Source of the DNA: JBCCCJ01 sp039029315
GTDB lineage: Bacteria; Bacteroidota; Bacteroidia; J057
Length of the DNA stretch: 64,000 nucleotides
Assembly (NCBI GenBank): GCA_039029315.1
Contig: JBCCGK010000018.1
Span: 62,001 to 126,000 of the forward strand
Direction of reading: 5' to 3'
The notes below the pieces were generated by a model. That model was given only the letters and a program-made list of their open reading frames with translations, was not told the DNA's origin and did not search any database. The translations under genes and the position numbers were made by a program. Shown here piece by piece: positions 25,601-33,825 of this stretch. Each line of letters opens with the position of its first letter. Position 1 is the first letter of the stretch.

Positions 25601-25870
25601 CGCAATTTATTGTTGATCTTCAAGGAAGCCATGAACAATGCCTTGAAGTATGCAAAGGCTTCTACCGTTCAGTTCACGATCAAACTGGACAATGACCATT
25701 TGTATGTTGAACTGAGAGATGATGGCTTGGGATTTGATCGGGAAAAATTGGTTCGGGTTAATGGACTCAACAACATGAAAAGCAGGGCCAAAGAAATGTC
25801 TGCCGAGTTGAACGTTCATGCTGTTCCAGGTGTTGGGACACGGATTGTGGTAGAAAAGAGTGTAGGGTAG
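22637..25870 (+). CDS. two-component sensor histidine kinase with Reg_prop propeller (paralogue 1)
   Basis: About 1077 residues. A signal/hydrophobic N-terminus (start uncertain; ATGs at 22586 and 22646 are alternatives) precedes two seven-bladed Reg_prop propellers (repeats such as GLSQGTVNHIMKDNKGFMWVATQDGLNRFDG), a Y_Y_Y domain (about 748-825), one membrane segment (about 833-855), a HisKA_3-type dimerisation domain with SSRDFHDEAGNH (phospho-His about 888) and a HATPase_c with EAMNNALKYAKAS and DDGLGFD. It is a NarX/DegS-class kinase with a large periplasmic sensor. It lies directly before a second copy and a LuxR-type regulator. Confidence 0.93.
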   Translation: MLPMFCPRFFYISLIFCSLKLNCCQQISAQERELIFEHIGVADGLSQGTVNHIMKDNKGFMWVATQDGLNRFDGYDFKIYRKDPANPNSLANNFVWTTWEDVHGTIWIGTFGGGLNKLDPSRDQFTSFVPATEDIQHSLAHTGVRAFFEVNDSTLLIGTDYGLSVMNTRTDQIRTFHPELEGAAHYPGQNVLALGPMIENRVMVGDKYGVYAFDLQTERFSPIFELRREEGRQSFFVSEMVGGEEGELWVSTSRGLLLLSVADSSKKRVKKYFYHRPDQPTSLHNNSTNSLYLDQDRLWIGTAEGLAYLPLDELDKPSPVFGQEQHDPRRAGSLSNNQVNQIFDDEAGFLWIASKEGLNKLAKRTPMFSTIGFEEDGRGLCNATVLGMEEDTEGNLWVGTVGGLTKITNWKQENRTFSCYHLPDYFPAHAKSDYVLNVCKDNQGQIWVCTRRGGIGRLISDSSGALAFEHYSPDPNDPASLGSSSIYFLLQDKEGMIWLGTSGGGVNAFDPNSGRFTHYTHDPKDSTKLPHPYAYALLEDYQDRFWVGTAGGGLSKMDRKTGICETYAFREDDPNSLSNDMVLCLYESKAKQLWVGTANGLCLMESEGVFRRFFEKDGLPNNVIYGIMEDKNGNLWVSTSKGITRVRYESNQFSTLNFDPSDGLSGWEFNQFSYHQSGDGTMVFGGVKGVTIFHPDSFRLNHRLPHVVLTGFKLFNQVVPVAGLEEKADELPYALPMTISEVKQIELPYHQNFLSFEFAALEFTNPSQNQYAYRLAGVDQGWVYSGTRRFADYPNLNSGDYIFQVKASNNDGIWNEKASSLMLSIAPPPWKTWWAYLLYVLMIGGSIYALIRYRTRKVRQEVKMQAKIEQVKVEERELVRAQSSRDFHDEAGNHLTKISLYTGLIKRGLEQASKLGEYADHIEANLMALSGGMRDFIWVLDPQKDGLDETIQRLIDFGYEMFEHSEIEFVAKNQIHEEMNIRLEVSAKRNLLLIFKEAMNNALKYAKASTVQFTIKLDNDHLYVELRDDGLGFDREKLVRVNGLNNMKSRAKEMSAELNVHAVPGVGTRIVVEKSVG

Positions 25871-26023
25871 AGACCCCATATGCGATTGCTGGGAGAACTG
25901 TATAAAGCGCGACACATGGTGTCCTCCCTCTCACAAGCATCCAATCCTTCATCAATAAGTCTGAGCACTGCCTGCACAGAACTCATTGAAGAAAAATTCC
26001 TGCATACATGGAGACATTTTGGA

Positions 26024-29000
26024 ATGACGATGCAGATTTTTTGTCTCATTTTGTTGCCAAATGCGTATATTTCTAAGGTGAAAATAGCTCTACACTTGAT
26101 CCTCAGCTGGATGGGAATCCTGTCTATCTGGCTACACACCGCTGGAATCGCCCAGGCTCCAGACATGGTTTTTCAAAGATTCGGGGCAGAAGATGGACTC
26201 TCCATGAATGCTGTAAACTGTCTGATGCAAGATCGGCAAGGATTTTTGTGGATCGGGACACAGAATGGATTGAATCGGTATGATGGCTATACCTTTCGCC
26301 AGTTTTTTCATGATGCACAGGACTCTTCCAGTCTTAGCAATAATTGGATCAAGGCCTTACTTCAGGACCGACATGGCTTCATCTGGGTCGGGACGCAAGG
26401 AGGCTTGTCTGTATTTGATCCAACAATGGAGCGTTGGTATCGCTTTGTCTCAGACAAGAAGAATCGGAAGACTCTGACGCATTTTGACATATTTAGTCTC
26501 TACGAAGATCAGGAAGGCGTCCTGTGGGTTGGGACAGGCAGAGGTTTCAACAAAATCATCCGCGAGGGAAAGGATCCAGGTCAATGGTATGCGCATCGAT
26601 ATCCTGCCTATGCTGGATTGAGTCCAGAACGTATCCCTCATTCTGTCATTGAAGGGATAGCTGAAGATCAGCATCAGCGATTGTGGTTTACTTCTCACAG
26701 TTCCAGACAGAAAGACAGAACCTACAACAATGGAACTGTGTCAGTCTGGGACAAGCAGAGACAACATTTTGTTCATTATCAGTCTAATCCAGATGATTCT
26801 ACAGGATTGGCTGATGATGAGATGTCAGTGATTTTGATCGATTCCAAAGATCGCATATGGGTGGGGACCATTTATGAAGGATTGCACCGATTTCTTCCTG
26901 AGCAAAATCGGTTTTTGCCCTACCCAATCGGAGCTCCACAGGGAATTTCCCATAGACTGATCAGGACCATTTCTGAGGATCGACAAGGAAATCTGTGGAT
27001 CGGGACCTACCAGGGATTGGCCTGCTTGCCAAAGGCCGAGGGGAAGGAGTTTGTGAATTATGGCGCAGATCCGGCATCAACGACAGAGACCTATTTGGGA
27101 TCAGTGAGCAATGTGCTGGAAGATCGATCAGGGAATCTGTGGATTGGCTCTGAACTTGGTTTATTCAAGGCCACCAATACCTCTCAGGGATTCTTGAACT
27201 ACCTCCCACAATCAGGGGATTCTATCGGTCTGGTTGGGGCAGATGTATTTGGCATCCTGGAGCATAGCAATGGAGATATCTGGGTTGCCTCCTATCAGTC
27301 CGGCCTGACTCAATTGATTCCCCAGCCAGATGGAACAGAACAGATTCACCATCATCGAGTAAGCCCCAATCTCTCTAATCAGCTTCCTACCAATACTGTA
27401 ATCTCAATAGATGAAGGCAAAGATGGGCATATTTGGCTGGGAAGTTTTGAGGGATTGATCGAAGTGCTTCCGGGAAAAGGACCTGAAGCCGAGGCACTAT
27501 TTCGCTCCTATCGCCATGATCCTCAAATTCCAGGGAGACCATCATCAGATTACATCTATCAAGCCCTGCCAGATCAGAAAGGAAACATTTGGATGGCTAC
27601 CTACACCCTTGGGGTGGAGTATATGTATCCTTCCAATGGAGAGATGCACATTCGAAGATATGGGATGGATGTCATGAATCCCTATTCTATTCCTAGTAGT
27701 AGACCCACCAAATTGTTTCAGGACCCGGAGGGAAACGTATGGGTGGCAACGCATGGGTTATCCCGTCTGTATTTGAATGAGCAAGGGGAGGCAAAATTCA
27801 GGCATTTGTTCATCGACCCGATGGATATCCGGTTGGAGAATCATATTGGAGCAAGAGCCATCCATTGGGATGATTCTGGAACCATGTGGCTGGCTTCCAA
27901 CCGAGGCTTATGGAAGATCAACTGGAAAGAAGAAGATCTCTTGTCTCCTTGGGAGCATGAGGTATCCTATCTGTTGGAACCAGAGATGATCAATTATGGA
28001 GAAAAAGAGGGGTTTCCGACAACTGAAATGGTTGGCCTCTTGGTAGACGATCATGGGCGATTCTGGATCAGCTCCCAGCGAGGCTTGAGTCGTTTCGATC
28101 CACAAAGCCTCGAAATTCGCAATTATGATAGCAAAGATGGATTGTTTGGCAATGAAATGAATGGGTTTGCCTTTGAAAAAACGAAAAAGGGAGACCTGTT
28201 ATTCGGAGGGCTGGGCGGCATGGTTCGATTTCATCCTGATAGCCTAAAAACCAATCAGAATCCCCCTTCCGTTTGTTTGACTGAGATCCGTTTGTTTAAT
28301 GAAAAACTGGAAGTAGGAGCATCCATCCCACAATCAGCTTTTGTATTGCAGGCATCTCCGCAAAGTGTTCAGGAGATCCGTTTGTCCCACAAAGATTATG
28401 TGATCTCTTTCGAATATGCAGCCCTGGACTTTACCAAGCCAGTCAAAAATCAGTATGCTTATCAAATGATCGGCCTGGATGAAAGCTGGATTGAAGCAGG
28501 CAGTCGCAGATTTGTTACCTATACCAATTTGTCCCCCGGAGAGTATATCTTCCGAGTGAAGGCCAGTAACAATGATGGGATCTGGAATGAAGAGGGGATG
28601 AGTCTCAGGATCATCGTCGATCCCCCCTGGTGGCAGACAGGATGGGCTTATCTGTTGTACCTCCTGTTATTGGGTATCATAGTATTTGCCATCGTGAGAT
28701 ATCGAACAGAGAAAGTCCGTCATGAGATGAGAACACTGGCACGAGTCGAACAGGCCAAAGTGGAAGAACGGGATCAGGTTCGGGCACAAAGTTCCCGGGA
28801 TTTTCACGATGAGGCGGGCAATCATATCACCAAAATCTCTCTCTACACTGGTCTGATCAAAAGAGGAGCAGAACAACATACGGAATTGGAAGAGTATGCA
28901 GATCAAATCGAGCGAAACCTTACTGCGCTCTCAGGAGGGATGAGAGACTTCATCTGGGTACTCGATCCTCAAAAGGATGGATTGGATCAAATCATCCAGC

Positions 29001-29386
29001 GCTTGATTGATTTTGGCTATGATATGTTTAAGCACAGCGAAATAGAATTTGTAGCCAAAAACCAGATCCCGGAGAAATGGTACATTCATCTCGAAGTGTC
29101 AGCTAAGCGAAATCTACTTCTGATCTTCAAAGAGGCGATGAACAATACCTTGAAGTATGCTCAGGCTTCAACAGTTCAGTTCATTGCAACATTAGAGCAG
29201 GATCACTTCTGTCTGGAATTAATAGATGATGGACTGGGCTTCGATCAAGACAAGTTGGTCCGCGTCAATGGACTCAACAATATGAAGACAAGAGCGGAAA
29301 AGATGCAGGCAGAATTTAAGGTAGAAGCAGTGCCTGGTCTTGGGACCAGAATTCTCGTTCGAAAAGAAATTCACCCAAATGGGTAA
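26024..29386 (+). CDS. two-component sensor histidine kinase with Reg_prop propeller (paralogue 2)
   Basis: About 1120 residues with the same order as the preceding gene: signal, Reg_prop repeats (GLSMNAVNCLMQDRQGFLWIGTQNGLNRYDG), Y_Y_Y, membrane segment (about 873-895), HisKA_3 with SSRDFHDEAGNH (His about 928) and HATPase_c (DDGLGFDQ). The kinase half is nearly identical to paralogue 1 in many stretches while the propellers differ more, suggesting duplication followed by sensor divergence. The start at 26024 is a compromise; an ATG at 25880 is also in frame but gives an unconvincing leader. The end overlaps a palindrome before the response regulator. Confidence 0.92.
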   Translation: MTMQIFCLILLPNAYISKVKIALHLILSWMGILSIWLHTAGIAQAPDMVFQRFGAEDGLSMNAVNCLMQDRQGFLWIGTQNGLNRYDGYTFRQFFHDAQDSSSLSNNWIKALLQDRHGFIWVGTQGGLSVFDPTMERWYRFVSDKKNRKTLTHFDIFSLYEDQEGVLWVGTGRGFNKIIREGKDPGQWYAHRYPAYAGLSPERIPHSVIEGIAEDQHQRLWFTSHSSRQKDRTYNNGTVSVWDKQRQHFVHYQSNPDDSTGLADDEMSVILIDSKDRIWVGTIYEGLHRFLPEQNRFLPYPIGAPQGISHRLIRTISEDRQGNLWIGTYQGLACLPKAEGKEFVNYGADPASTTETYLGSVSNVLEDRSGNLWIGSELGLFKATNTSQGFLNYLPQSGDSIGLVGADVFGILEHSNGDIWVASYQSGLTQLIPQPDGTEQIHHHRVSPNLSNQLPTNTVISIDEGKDGHIWLGSFEGLIEVLPGKGPEAEALFRSYRHDPQIPGRPSSDYIYQALPDQKGNIWMATYTLGVEYMYPSNGEMHIRRYGMDVMNPYSIPSSRPTKLFQDPEGNVWVATHGLSRLYLNEQGEAKFRHLFIDPMDIRLENHIGARAIHWDDSGTMWLASNRGLWKINWKEEDLLSPWEHEVSYLLEPEMINYGEKEGFPTTEMVGLLVDDHGRFWISSQRGLSRFDPQSLEIRNYDSKDGLFGNEMNGFAFEKTKKGDLLFGGLGGMVRFHPDSLKTNQNPPSVCLTEIRLFNEKLEVGASIPQSAFVLQASPQSVQEIRLSHKDYVISFEYAALDFTKPVKNQYAYQMIGLDESWIEAGSRRFVTYTNLSPGEYIFRVKASNNDGIWNEEGMSLRIIVDPPWWQTGWAYLLYLLLLGIIVFAIVRYRTEKVRHEMRTLARVEQAKVEERDQVRAQSSRDFHDEAGNHITKISLYTGLIKRGAEQHTELEEYADQIERNLTALSGGMRDFIWVLDPQKDGLDQIIQRLIDFGYDMFKHSEIEFVAKNQIPEKWYIHLEVSAKRNLLLIFKEAMNNTLKYAQASTVQFIATLEQDHFCLELIDDGLGFDQDKLVRVNGLNNMKTRAEKMQAEFKVEAVPGLGTRILVRKEIHPNG

Positions 29387-29387
29387 T
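29373..29387. promoter_or_regulatory. palindromic site upstream of response regulator
   Basis: ACCCAAATGGGTAAT, 35 bp before the regulator start and overlapping the kinase stop. One base differs from the site at 30057-30071, and the CCCAAATGGG core is an almost perfect palindrome. Possible operator for the LuxR-type regulator. Confidence 0.4.
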
Positions 29388-29421
29388 ACCGACTCTGAAG
29401 GGAAAGGAGTACTTTTGTTCT

Positions 29422-30051
29422 ATGCACGCCCCAGATATACATGTCGCCATTGTTGAGGATGATCCTGAAATCAGCCAACTCCTGCAAATCATCATTGATG
29501 GTACACCAGGATTTGCCTGCTTTCGAACATATGGAGATGCCGAAACAGCCTTGGCAGATTTGCCTTCCTACAAGCCACATATCGTCTTGATGGATATCCA
29601 TCTGCCTGAAATGAATGGAATAGAATGCTCCCGCAAACTATCCCGAAAGATCCCCGAAACCCAGATCCTGATGTTGACCATTCAGGATGATGATGACTCC
29701 GTTTTTGAATCCCTTTGTGCCGGAGCCAGTGGCTATCTACTCAAGGGAACCCCTCCTGCTCAACTCATCGAAGCGCTGGAAGAGGCACATCGAGGAGGCG
29801 CTCCCATGAGTCCAAAGATTGCTCGCAAAGTCGTACGGTCTTTTCGGGCAACAACCCAATCGCCCTTGAGTGATCGTGAAACAGAAGTACTGAGACTCTT
29901 ATGCGATGGCGAAAATTATCGCAGTATTGCCAATGCTTTATTCGTGAGTACAAATACCATCAAGGCACATATCAAGAATATCTACCAGAAGCTTCATGTC
30001 AATTCAAGAGCAGCAGCTGTGAGCAAAGCGTTGAAAGATAAGTTGGTGTGA
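29422..30051 (+). CDS. LuxR/NarL family response regulator
   Basis: 209 residues. Receiver domain (1-125) with acidic pocket EDD (12-14), phospho-acceptor Asp58 in VLMDIHLPEMNG and conserved Lys108 in GYLLKG; C-terminal LuxR helix-turn-helix LSDRETEVLRLLCDGENYRSIANALFVSTNTIKAHIKNIYQKL. Cognate regulator for one or both Reg_prop kinases immediately upstream. The two flanking palindromes suggest autoregulation. Confidence 0.96.
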   Translation: MHAPDIHVAIVEDDPEISQLLQIIIDGTPGFACFRTYGDAETALADLPSYKPHIVLMDIHLPEMNGIECSRKLSRKIPETQILMLTIQDDDDSVFESLCAGASGYLLKGTPPAQLIEALEEAHRGGAPMSPKIARKVVRSFRATTQSPLSDRETEVLRLLCDGENYRSIANALFVSTNTIKAHIKNIYQKLHVNSRAAAVSKALKDKLV

Positions 30052-30056
30052 AAACT

Positions 30057-30071
30057 ACCCAATTGGGTAAT
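30057..30071. promoter_or_regulatory. palindromic site downstream of response regulator
   Basis: ACCCAATTGGGTAAT; TACCCAATTGGGTA at 30056-30069 is a perfect 14-bp palindrome. It lies 6 bp past the regulator stop and about 55 bp before the next gene; its twin is upstream of the regulator. Confidence 0.4.
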
Positions 30072-30124
30072 TGATCTCTGACAAATCCTTTCTCACCTTT
30101 GTCCTAGTAAAACAACAAACACAG

Positions 30125-30427
30125 ATGCAGTTTTTTACAAACAAACAGACACACACACCTTCTATCGGAATTCGCTTACTCAAAGCCTTATTGGTATTGC
30201 TGCTGTCTCTCGGAGGATTGTTCCTGATTTCCAGGATCTTTCCTTTGCCCAGAGGGATGGGCCTTCAGTATGTGGCCCACCCATTATATGCGCTTGGTGG
30301 AATCGTTCTGGCAACTGTGGGCTATCTCATCACCGCTTTTGTGAAGCCAGTCAATGAAACCAAAGCCTTCTGGATCTCCCTGACAGCTAGCCTTGGATTC
30401 TCTCTCTTGATATTCACCTCGGCATAG
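30125..30427 (+). CDS. small membrane protein
   Basis: About 100 residues with three hydrophobic segments (ALLVLLLSLGGLFLIS, YALGGIVLATVGYLITAF, FWISLTASLGFSLLIF). The start is taken at the ATG before QFFTNKQ; an in-frame upstream ATG at 30071 would extend it. No family recognised. It follows the palindrome at 30057, so it could be a target of the preceding regulator. Confidence 0.65.
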   Translation: MQFFTNKQTHTPSIGIRLLKALLVLLLSLGGLFLISRIFPLPRGMGLQYVAHPLYALGGIVLATVGYLITAFVKPVNETKAFWISLTASLGFSLLIFTSA

Positions 30428-30532
30428 CAAGCCCTTCTCTCACAGTTTTATTCACCTCTTTGTTGTTGCACCTGACTGCTGATGTAGTCAGACAAACGAA
30501 CACATGTCTCACTTTATGTCATTCAAAAACCT

Positions 30533-31597
30533 ATGAAATCGCTGATTACCAACGTTCTACTATTTTTATTTGTATTGCCAGGAATTGCTCAACCCACCAT
30601 TACCAAAGATGTGGTATTTGAATTGGGATCAAGTGCTCCCATTCAATTCGCTGATGGCTACTTCCAGCCTGGAATTGCTGGAGAGAATGTGACTTGGGAT
30701 GTCAGTTCGATCCCCACAACTGGAGACAGCTGGACCTGGAATGCCCTGGACCCAGCCACAACAGCATTTGCAGACAGTTTCCCGTCCGCGAATCTGGCTT
30801 TTCCGTTTCCGATGGGAGATACAGCTGAAAATCTGACATATTATCGGCAGGAAGAAGATTCTTTGTTTTTTCTCGGGGCTGCTTCCAGCAATATTGGGGG
30901 TGGGGGAGAGACCTTCTTCAACATCTTGGAAGAAGATCCGGATTTGGCTGTGCAGTTTCCATTCACTTATCTGAGTAGCCATACTGATACCTATAAGGGC
31001 ATAAATTGGGTTGAATTCGGAGGCATGCGTGTCAAGCAATTCCGATCAGCCACGACCCAGCGGGTGGTAGATGGCCATGGAACATTGACTACACCATTTG
31101 GCACCTTTCCCAATGCTGTCCGTGTCAAAACCACTGAATCCGTTACGGACTCTCTGTTCTTCGTTGTGCCAGTGCTTTCTACCCAGGAAATCACCCGCTA
31201 TACCTGGTATGCCGAAGGAGAAGCCTATATCCTCCTGCATATGGATAGCATTGCACAGATCAATCCCGGTTTCACCAATGTTGTTTTCTCCTCTTTCTAT
31301 CGATCAGGAGAAGTAACAACCTCTATGGATGAGAAGCATCAAGCAGAGAAATGGCAACTCGCTGTTTATCCTAATCCTGCTTCAGATGCCATGACGATAT
31401 CGACTGGCCTTCCCATCTCTGGCCCCATCGTTCTGAGTCTTCACAATATGGTCGGTCAGGAAATCTTGCAGGAAAAGCTGACTCATCTGCAATCTCCTCA
31501 ACACTTGTCGCTGCTGGGACTTCAGCCCGGATCATACCTCCTTCGCCTTCACACTGAGGAAGGGATCGCAGCCAAACGAATTATGATTACGCCATAA
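30533..31597 (+). CDS. secreted protein with type IX secretion C-terminal sorting domain
   Basis: 354 residues. Signal peptide (LLFLFVLPGIAQP), a beta-rich central domain of unknown function, and from about residue 270 a Por-secretion tail: LAVYPNPASDAMTI, LSLHNMVGQEILQEKL, LGLQPGSYLLRLHTEEGIAAKRIMI. The tail directs export through the type IX system and surface attachment or release. The passenger domain has no recognised motif. Confidence 0.88.
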   Translation: MKSLITNVLLFLFVLPGIAQPTITKDVVFELGSSAPIQFADGYFQPGIAGENVTWDVSSIPTTGDSWTWNALDPATTAFADSFPSANLAFPFPMGDTAENLTYYRQEEDSLFFLGAASSNIGGGGETFFNILEEDPDLAVQFPFTYLSSHTDTYKGINWVEFGGMRVKQFRSATTQRVVDGHGTLTTPFGTFPNAVRVKTTESVTDSLFFVVPVLSTQEITRYTWYAEGEAYILLHMDSIAQINPGFTNVVFSSFYRSGEVTTSMDEKHQAEKWQLAVYPNPASDAMTISTGLPISGPIVLSLHNMVGQEILQEKLTHLQSPQHLSLLGLQPGSYLLRLHTEEGIAAKRIMITP

Positions 31598-31660
31598 AAA
31601 TTCCCTCAACCTTGGCCACCATTTTTCATTCTATTAACCCCAATCAATATCTCAAGTATT

Positions 31661-32119
31661 ATGAAATCCTTTCTATCAATCTCCATTTCTCTGGTTTTCG
31701 TTATGATGACCTTCCTGTCTGCCCAAGCGCAAGGCCCCAAAAAATCGCTCGAAATCTTTCAGCAAGTAGCCCAGGAACGTGGCCTGAATGTGAATACTAC
31801 CTTAGCCAAGTGGGAGAAAGATCTGGTGCCGATTCTCAATTCACGATTTCCGAATCTCGCTGTAAGTAGTGTGAGTATCAGCAGATCTACTGGTGAGATC
31901 TCTGTTAAGGGAAGAGATGGAAACGGAACGATGCAGACACTTCCGGGCGTCGATGCCAGTTCAGGTGGAGGAAATTCCAGCAACATGCTGAATAGTCTGT
32001 TTGACTGGTGGTATGATGTGGAAGGGCGAAAAAACAACATCGGCCCCAATAGCCCCAAAAACAGACACTCAATCAAGCGTAAGAACAGTGATCTAAAGAA
32101 CATCCTGGATAATATGTAG
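31661..32119 (+). CDS. small secreted protein, paralogue A
   Basis: 152 residues with a signal peptide ending LSAQAQ. Core pattern: LAKWEKDLVPILNSRFPNLAVSSVSISRSTGEISVKGRDGNGT, shared with the gene at 33228. The C-terminus is basic. The two paralogues bracket an OmpA protein, so they may form a surface or envelope module. Confidence 0.7.
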   Translation: MKSFLSISISLVFVMMTFLSAQAQGPKKSLEIFQQVAQERGLNVNTTLAKWEKDLVPILNSRFPNLAVSSVSISRSTGEISVKGRDGNGTMQTLPGVDASSGGGNSSNMLNSLFDWWYDVEGRKNNIGPNSPKNRHSIKRKNSDLKNILDNM

Positions 32120-32160
32120 CCTCTGTTGAGCAATCACCCACTTACCCCAAATCGGACATC

Positions 32161-33162
32161 ATGCAAAAAACGATTTTGACCACAATCCTTGTGAGTCTCT
32201 GGCTACTTCCAGGCATCATGATTGGCCAAACAGATGTAGAAGGAAGCGAAGATCACCCACTGCTCACGCGATATCCCGGTTCCTACATTTCTTATTATGA
32301 GACAGTAAAATTTCGGGAATATTCCTTCGCCACTGGTCCAGTAACTGGATATCGGCATATTGAGGAGAAACAAAATATCGAGGGACAATTGACCCGAATC
32401 ACCTACTATGTGGATAAACATGTGGATGATCTTTCTATCTCGGAAGTCTATAGGGATTATGCCCAGGCGATTGAGAAAGCAGGAATCACTGTCCTGGCCA
32501 AAGGAGGGAATCCGCAGAGAAATGTCGACAAACAGGTGGGAGGATCTGGATGGATCGGTCTTGCCTTGGGAGCCAATTCCTTCCGACAAGGAGCAGCAGC
32601 CAACTTTCTTTTTGCCGGGACCAGCTCATCAGGAGGGACATTTGCAGTCATGGGGCGAGTCGATCGACCAGAAGGGCCTACATACCTGGCACTATATGGC
32701 GAACGGCATAGTAAGGATCTGGTCATCTGCCACCTCGATGTGCTGGAGGTTAAAGGGGCAGAAACGGGAAATGTCTTTGCCGATGCAGACTTTATCAGCA
32801 AAGCGATTGCAGACCGAGGCAGTGTGGTCATCTATGGAATCACCTTTGATTTTGACAAGAGTACGATCAAGCCAGAGTCAAAGTCAACCCTGGATGAGAT
32901 CGCCAAATACCTGACAGACAATCCCTCCATCTCTCTCTATGTTGTTGGCCATACAGATATGAAAGGCAGCTTGGAGTACAATCTCCGTCTGTCCAAGGCC
33001 AGAGCAAAAGCTGTCGTGGACGCGATGGTCAATGAATATGGCATCAAGGCTTCCCGGCTGGCTTCAGACGGTGTGGCTTTCCTATCTCCCAAAGCCACGA
33101 ACATTTCTGACGAAGGTCGAGCCATGAATCGAAGAACAGAACTCGTTCGCCGAGTAGAATAA
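32161..33162 (+). CDS. OmpA family protein with DUF4892-like N-terminal domain
   Basis: 333 residues. Signal peptide (LVSLWLLPGIMIGQ); N-terminal region with YPGSYISYYETVKFREYSF, ITYYVDKHVDDLSISEVYRDYAQAIEKAG resembling DUF4892; C-terminal OmpA peptidoglycan-binding domain ITFDFDKSTIKPESKSTLDEIA, VVGHTDMKGSLEYNLRLSKARAKAVVDAMV and NRRTELVRR (about 225-333). It probably anchors the outer membrane to peptidoglycan. The neighbouring genes at 31661 and 33228 are related to each other, making a three-gene envelope cluster. Confidence 0.9.
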   Translation: MQKTILTTILVSLWLLPGIMIGQTDVEGSEDHPLLTRYPGSYISYYETVKFREYSFATGPVTGYRHIEEKQNIEGQLTRITYYVDKHVDDLSISEVYRDYAQAIEKAGITVLAKGGNPQRNVDKQVGGSGWIGLALGANSFRQGAAANFLFAGTSSSGGTFAVMGRVDRPEGPTYLALYGERHSKDLVICHLDVLEVKGAETGNVFADADFISKAIADRGSVVIYGITFDFDKSTIKPESKSTLDEIAKYLTDNPSISLYVVGHTDMKGSLEYNLRLSKARAKAVVDAMVNEYGIKASRLASDGVAFLSPKATNISDEGRAMNRRTELVRRVE

Positions 33163-33227
33163 GTCACTCCACTCCATACACCCATTCATATATATCAGTT
33201 ATTAACCCACAAAATCCACAACTCATT

Positions 33228-33713
33228 ATGAGAAGTATCATGTTAATCATCTTAACTCTATTGAGCATCAGTATTCTCATTGCCCAATCAGGTCAGGAAC
33301 TCATCACAAGCATCGAACAAAATGGCGGAAACAAAACCAAAGTTCTTTCTACATTAGAGGCTGAAATCCTGAAGATCACACAGGCAGATTTCCCGGATTG
33401 GAATATTACAGGTGTAAGCATCGATTCGAGAACGGGTGTCATGACTGTAAGTGGAACAGACCACAAAGGAAACAGTTTCAGTTACACAGGGAAAAAGTTT
33501 GGCGACCTGCTTTCTGGCAATTCCACTTATTTCAGACCGCAGCAAGGAAAGTCCGCTTCATCATATGGATTTTTTGGATGTATGCGTCGAAGATTTGCCG
33601 GTCTCCCATGCGATCCAGCAGTTAGAGCCACCAATCTGAAGATTCCCAATAGTGATCTGGATGCAGTAGAGCAAGATTATCGCCGACGATGGCTGATCAT
33701 GCTTCATGCCTGA
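33228..33713 (+). CDS. small secreted protein, paralogue B
   Basis: 161 residues, signal peptide (LILTLLSISILIAQSG). Shares the motif LSTLEAEILKITQADFPDWNITGVSIDSRTGVMTVSGTDHKGN with paralogue A. The C-terminus differs and contains a Cys-rich GCMRRRFAGLPCD segment, which may form a disulfide. Last gene before a strong terminator. Confidence 0.68.
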   Translation: MRSIMLIILTLLSISILIAQSGQELITSIEQNGGNKTKVLSTLEAEILKITQADFPDWNITGVSIDSRTGVMTVSGTDHKGNSFSYTGKKFGDLLSGNSTYFRPQQGKSASSYGFFGCMRRRFAGLPCDPAVRATNLKIPNSDLDAVEQDYRRRWLIMLHA

Positions 33714-33740
33714 TCTCTTCAGAAGATTCAATCCATACCT

Positions 33741-33780
33741 TCTCCCTTCAGCCTGTGTGTCTGGAGGGAGATTTTTTTTT
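33741..33780 (+). terminator. rho-independent terminator
   Basis: TCTCCCTTCAG (33741-33751) pairs with CTGGAGGGAGA (33761-33771) around a GTGTGT-type loop, followed by nine T. It closes the 31661-33713 cluster. Confidence 0.88.
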
Positions 33781-33825
33781 GAGGAGTTGTTTTTGGAGAA
33801 AGAGTAGAGGAACTTTGTCTGTATC

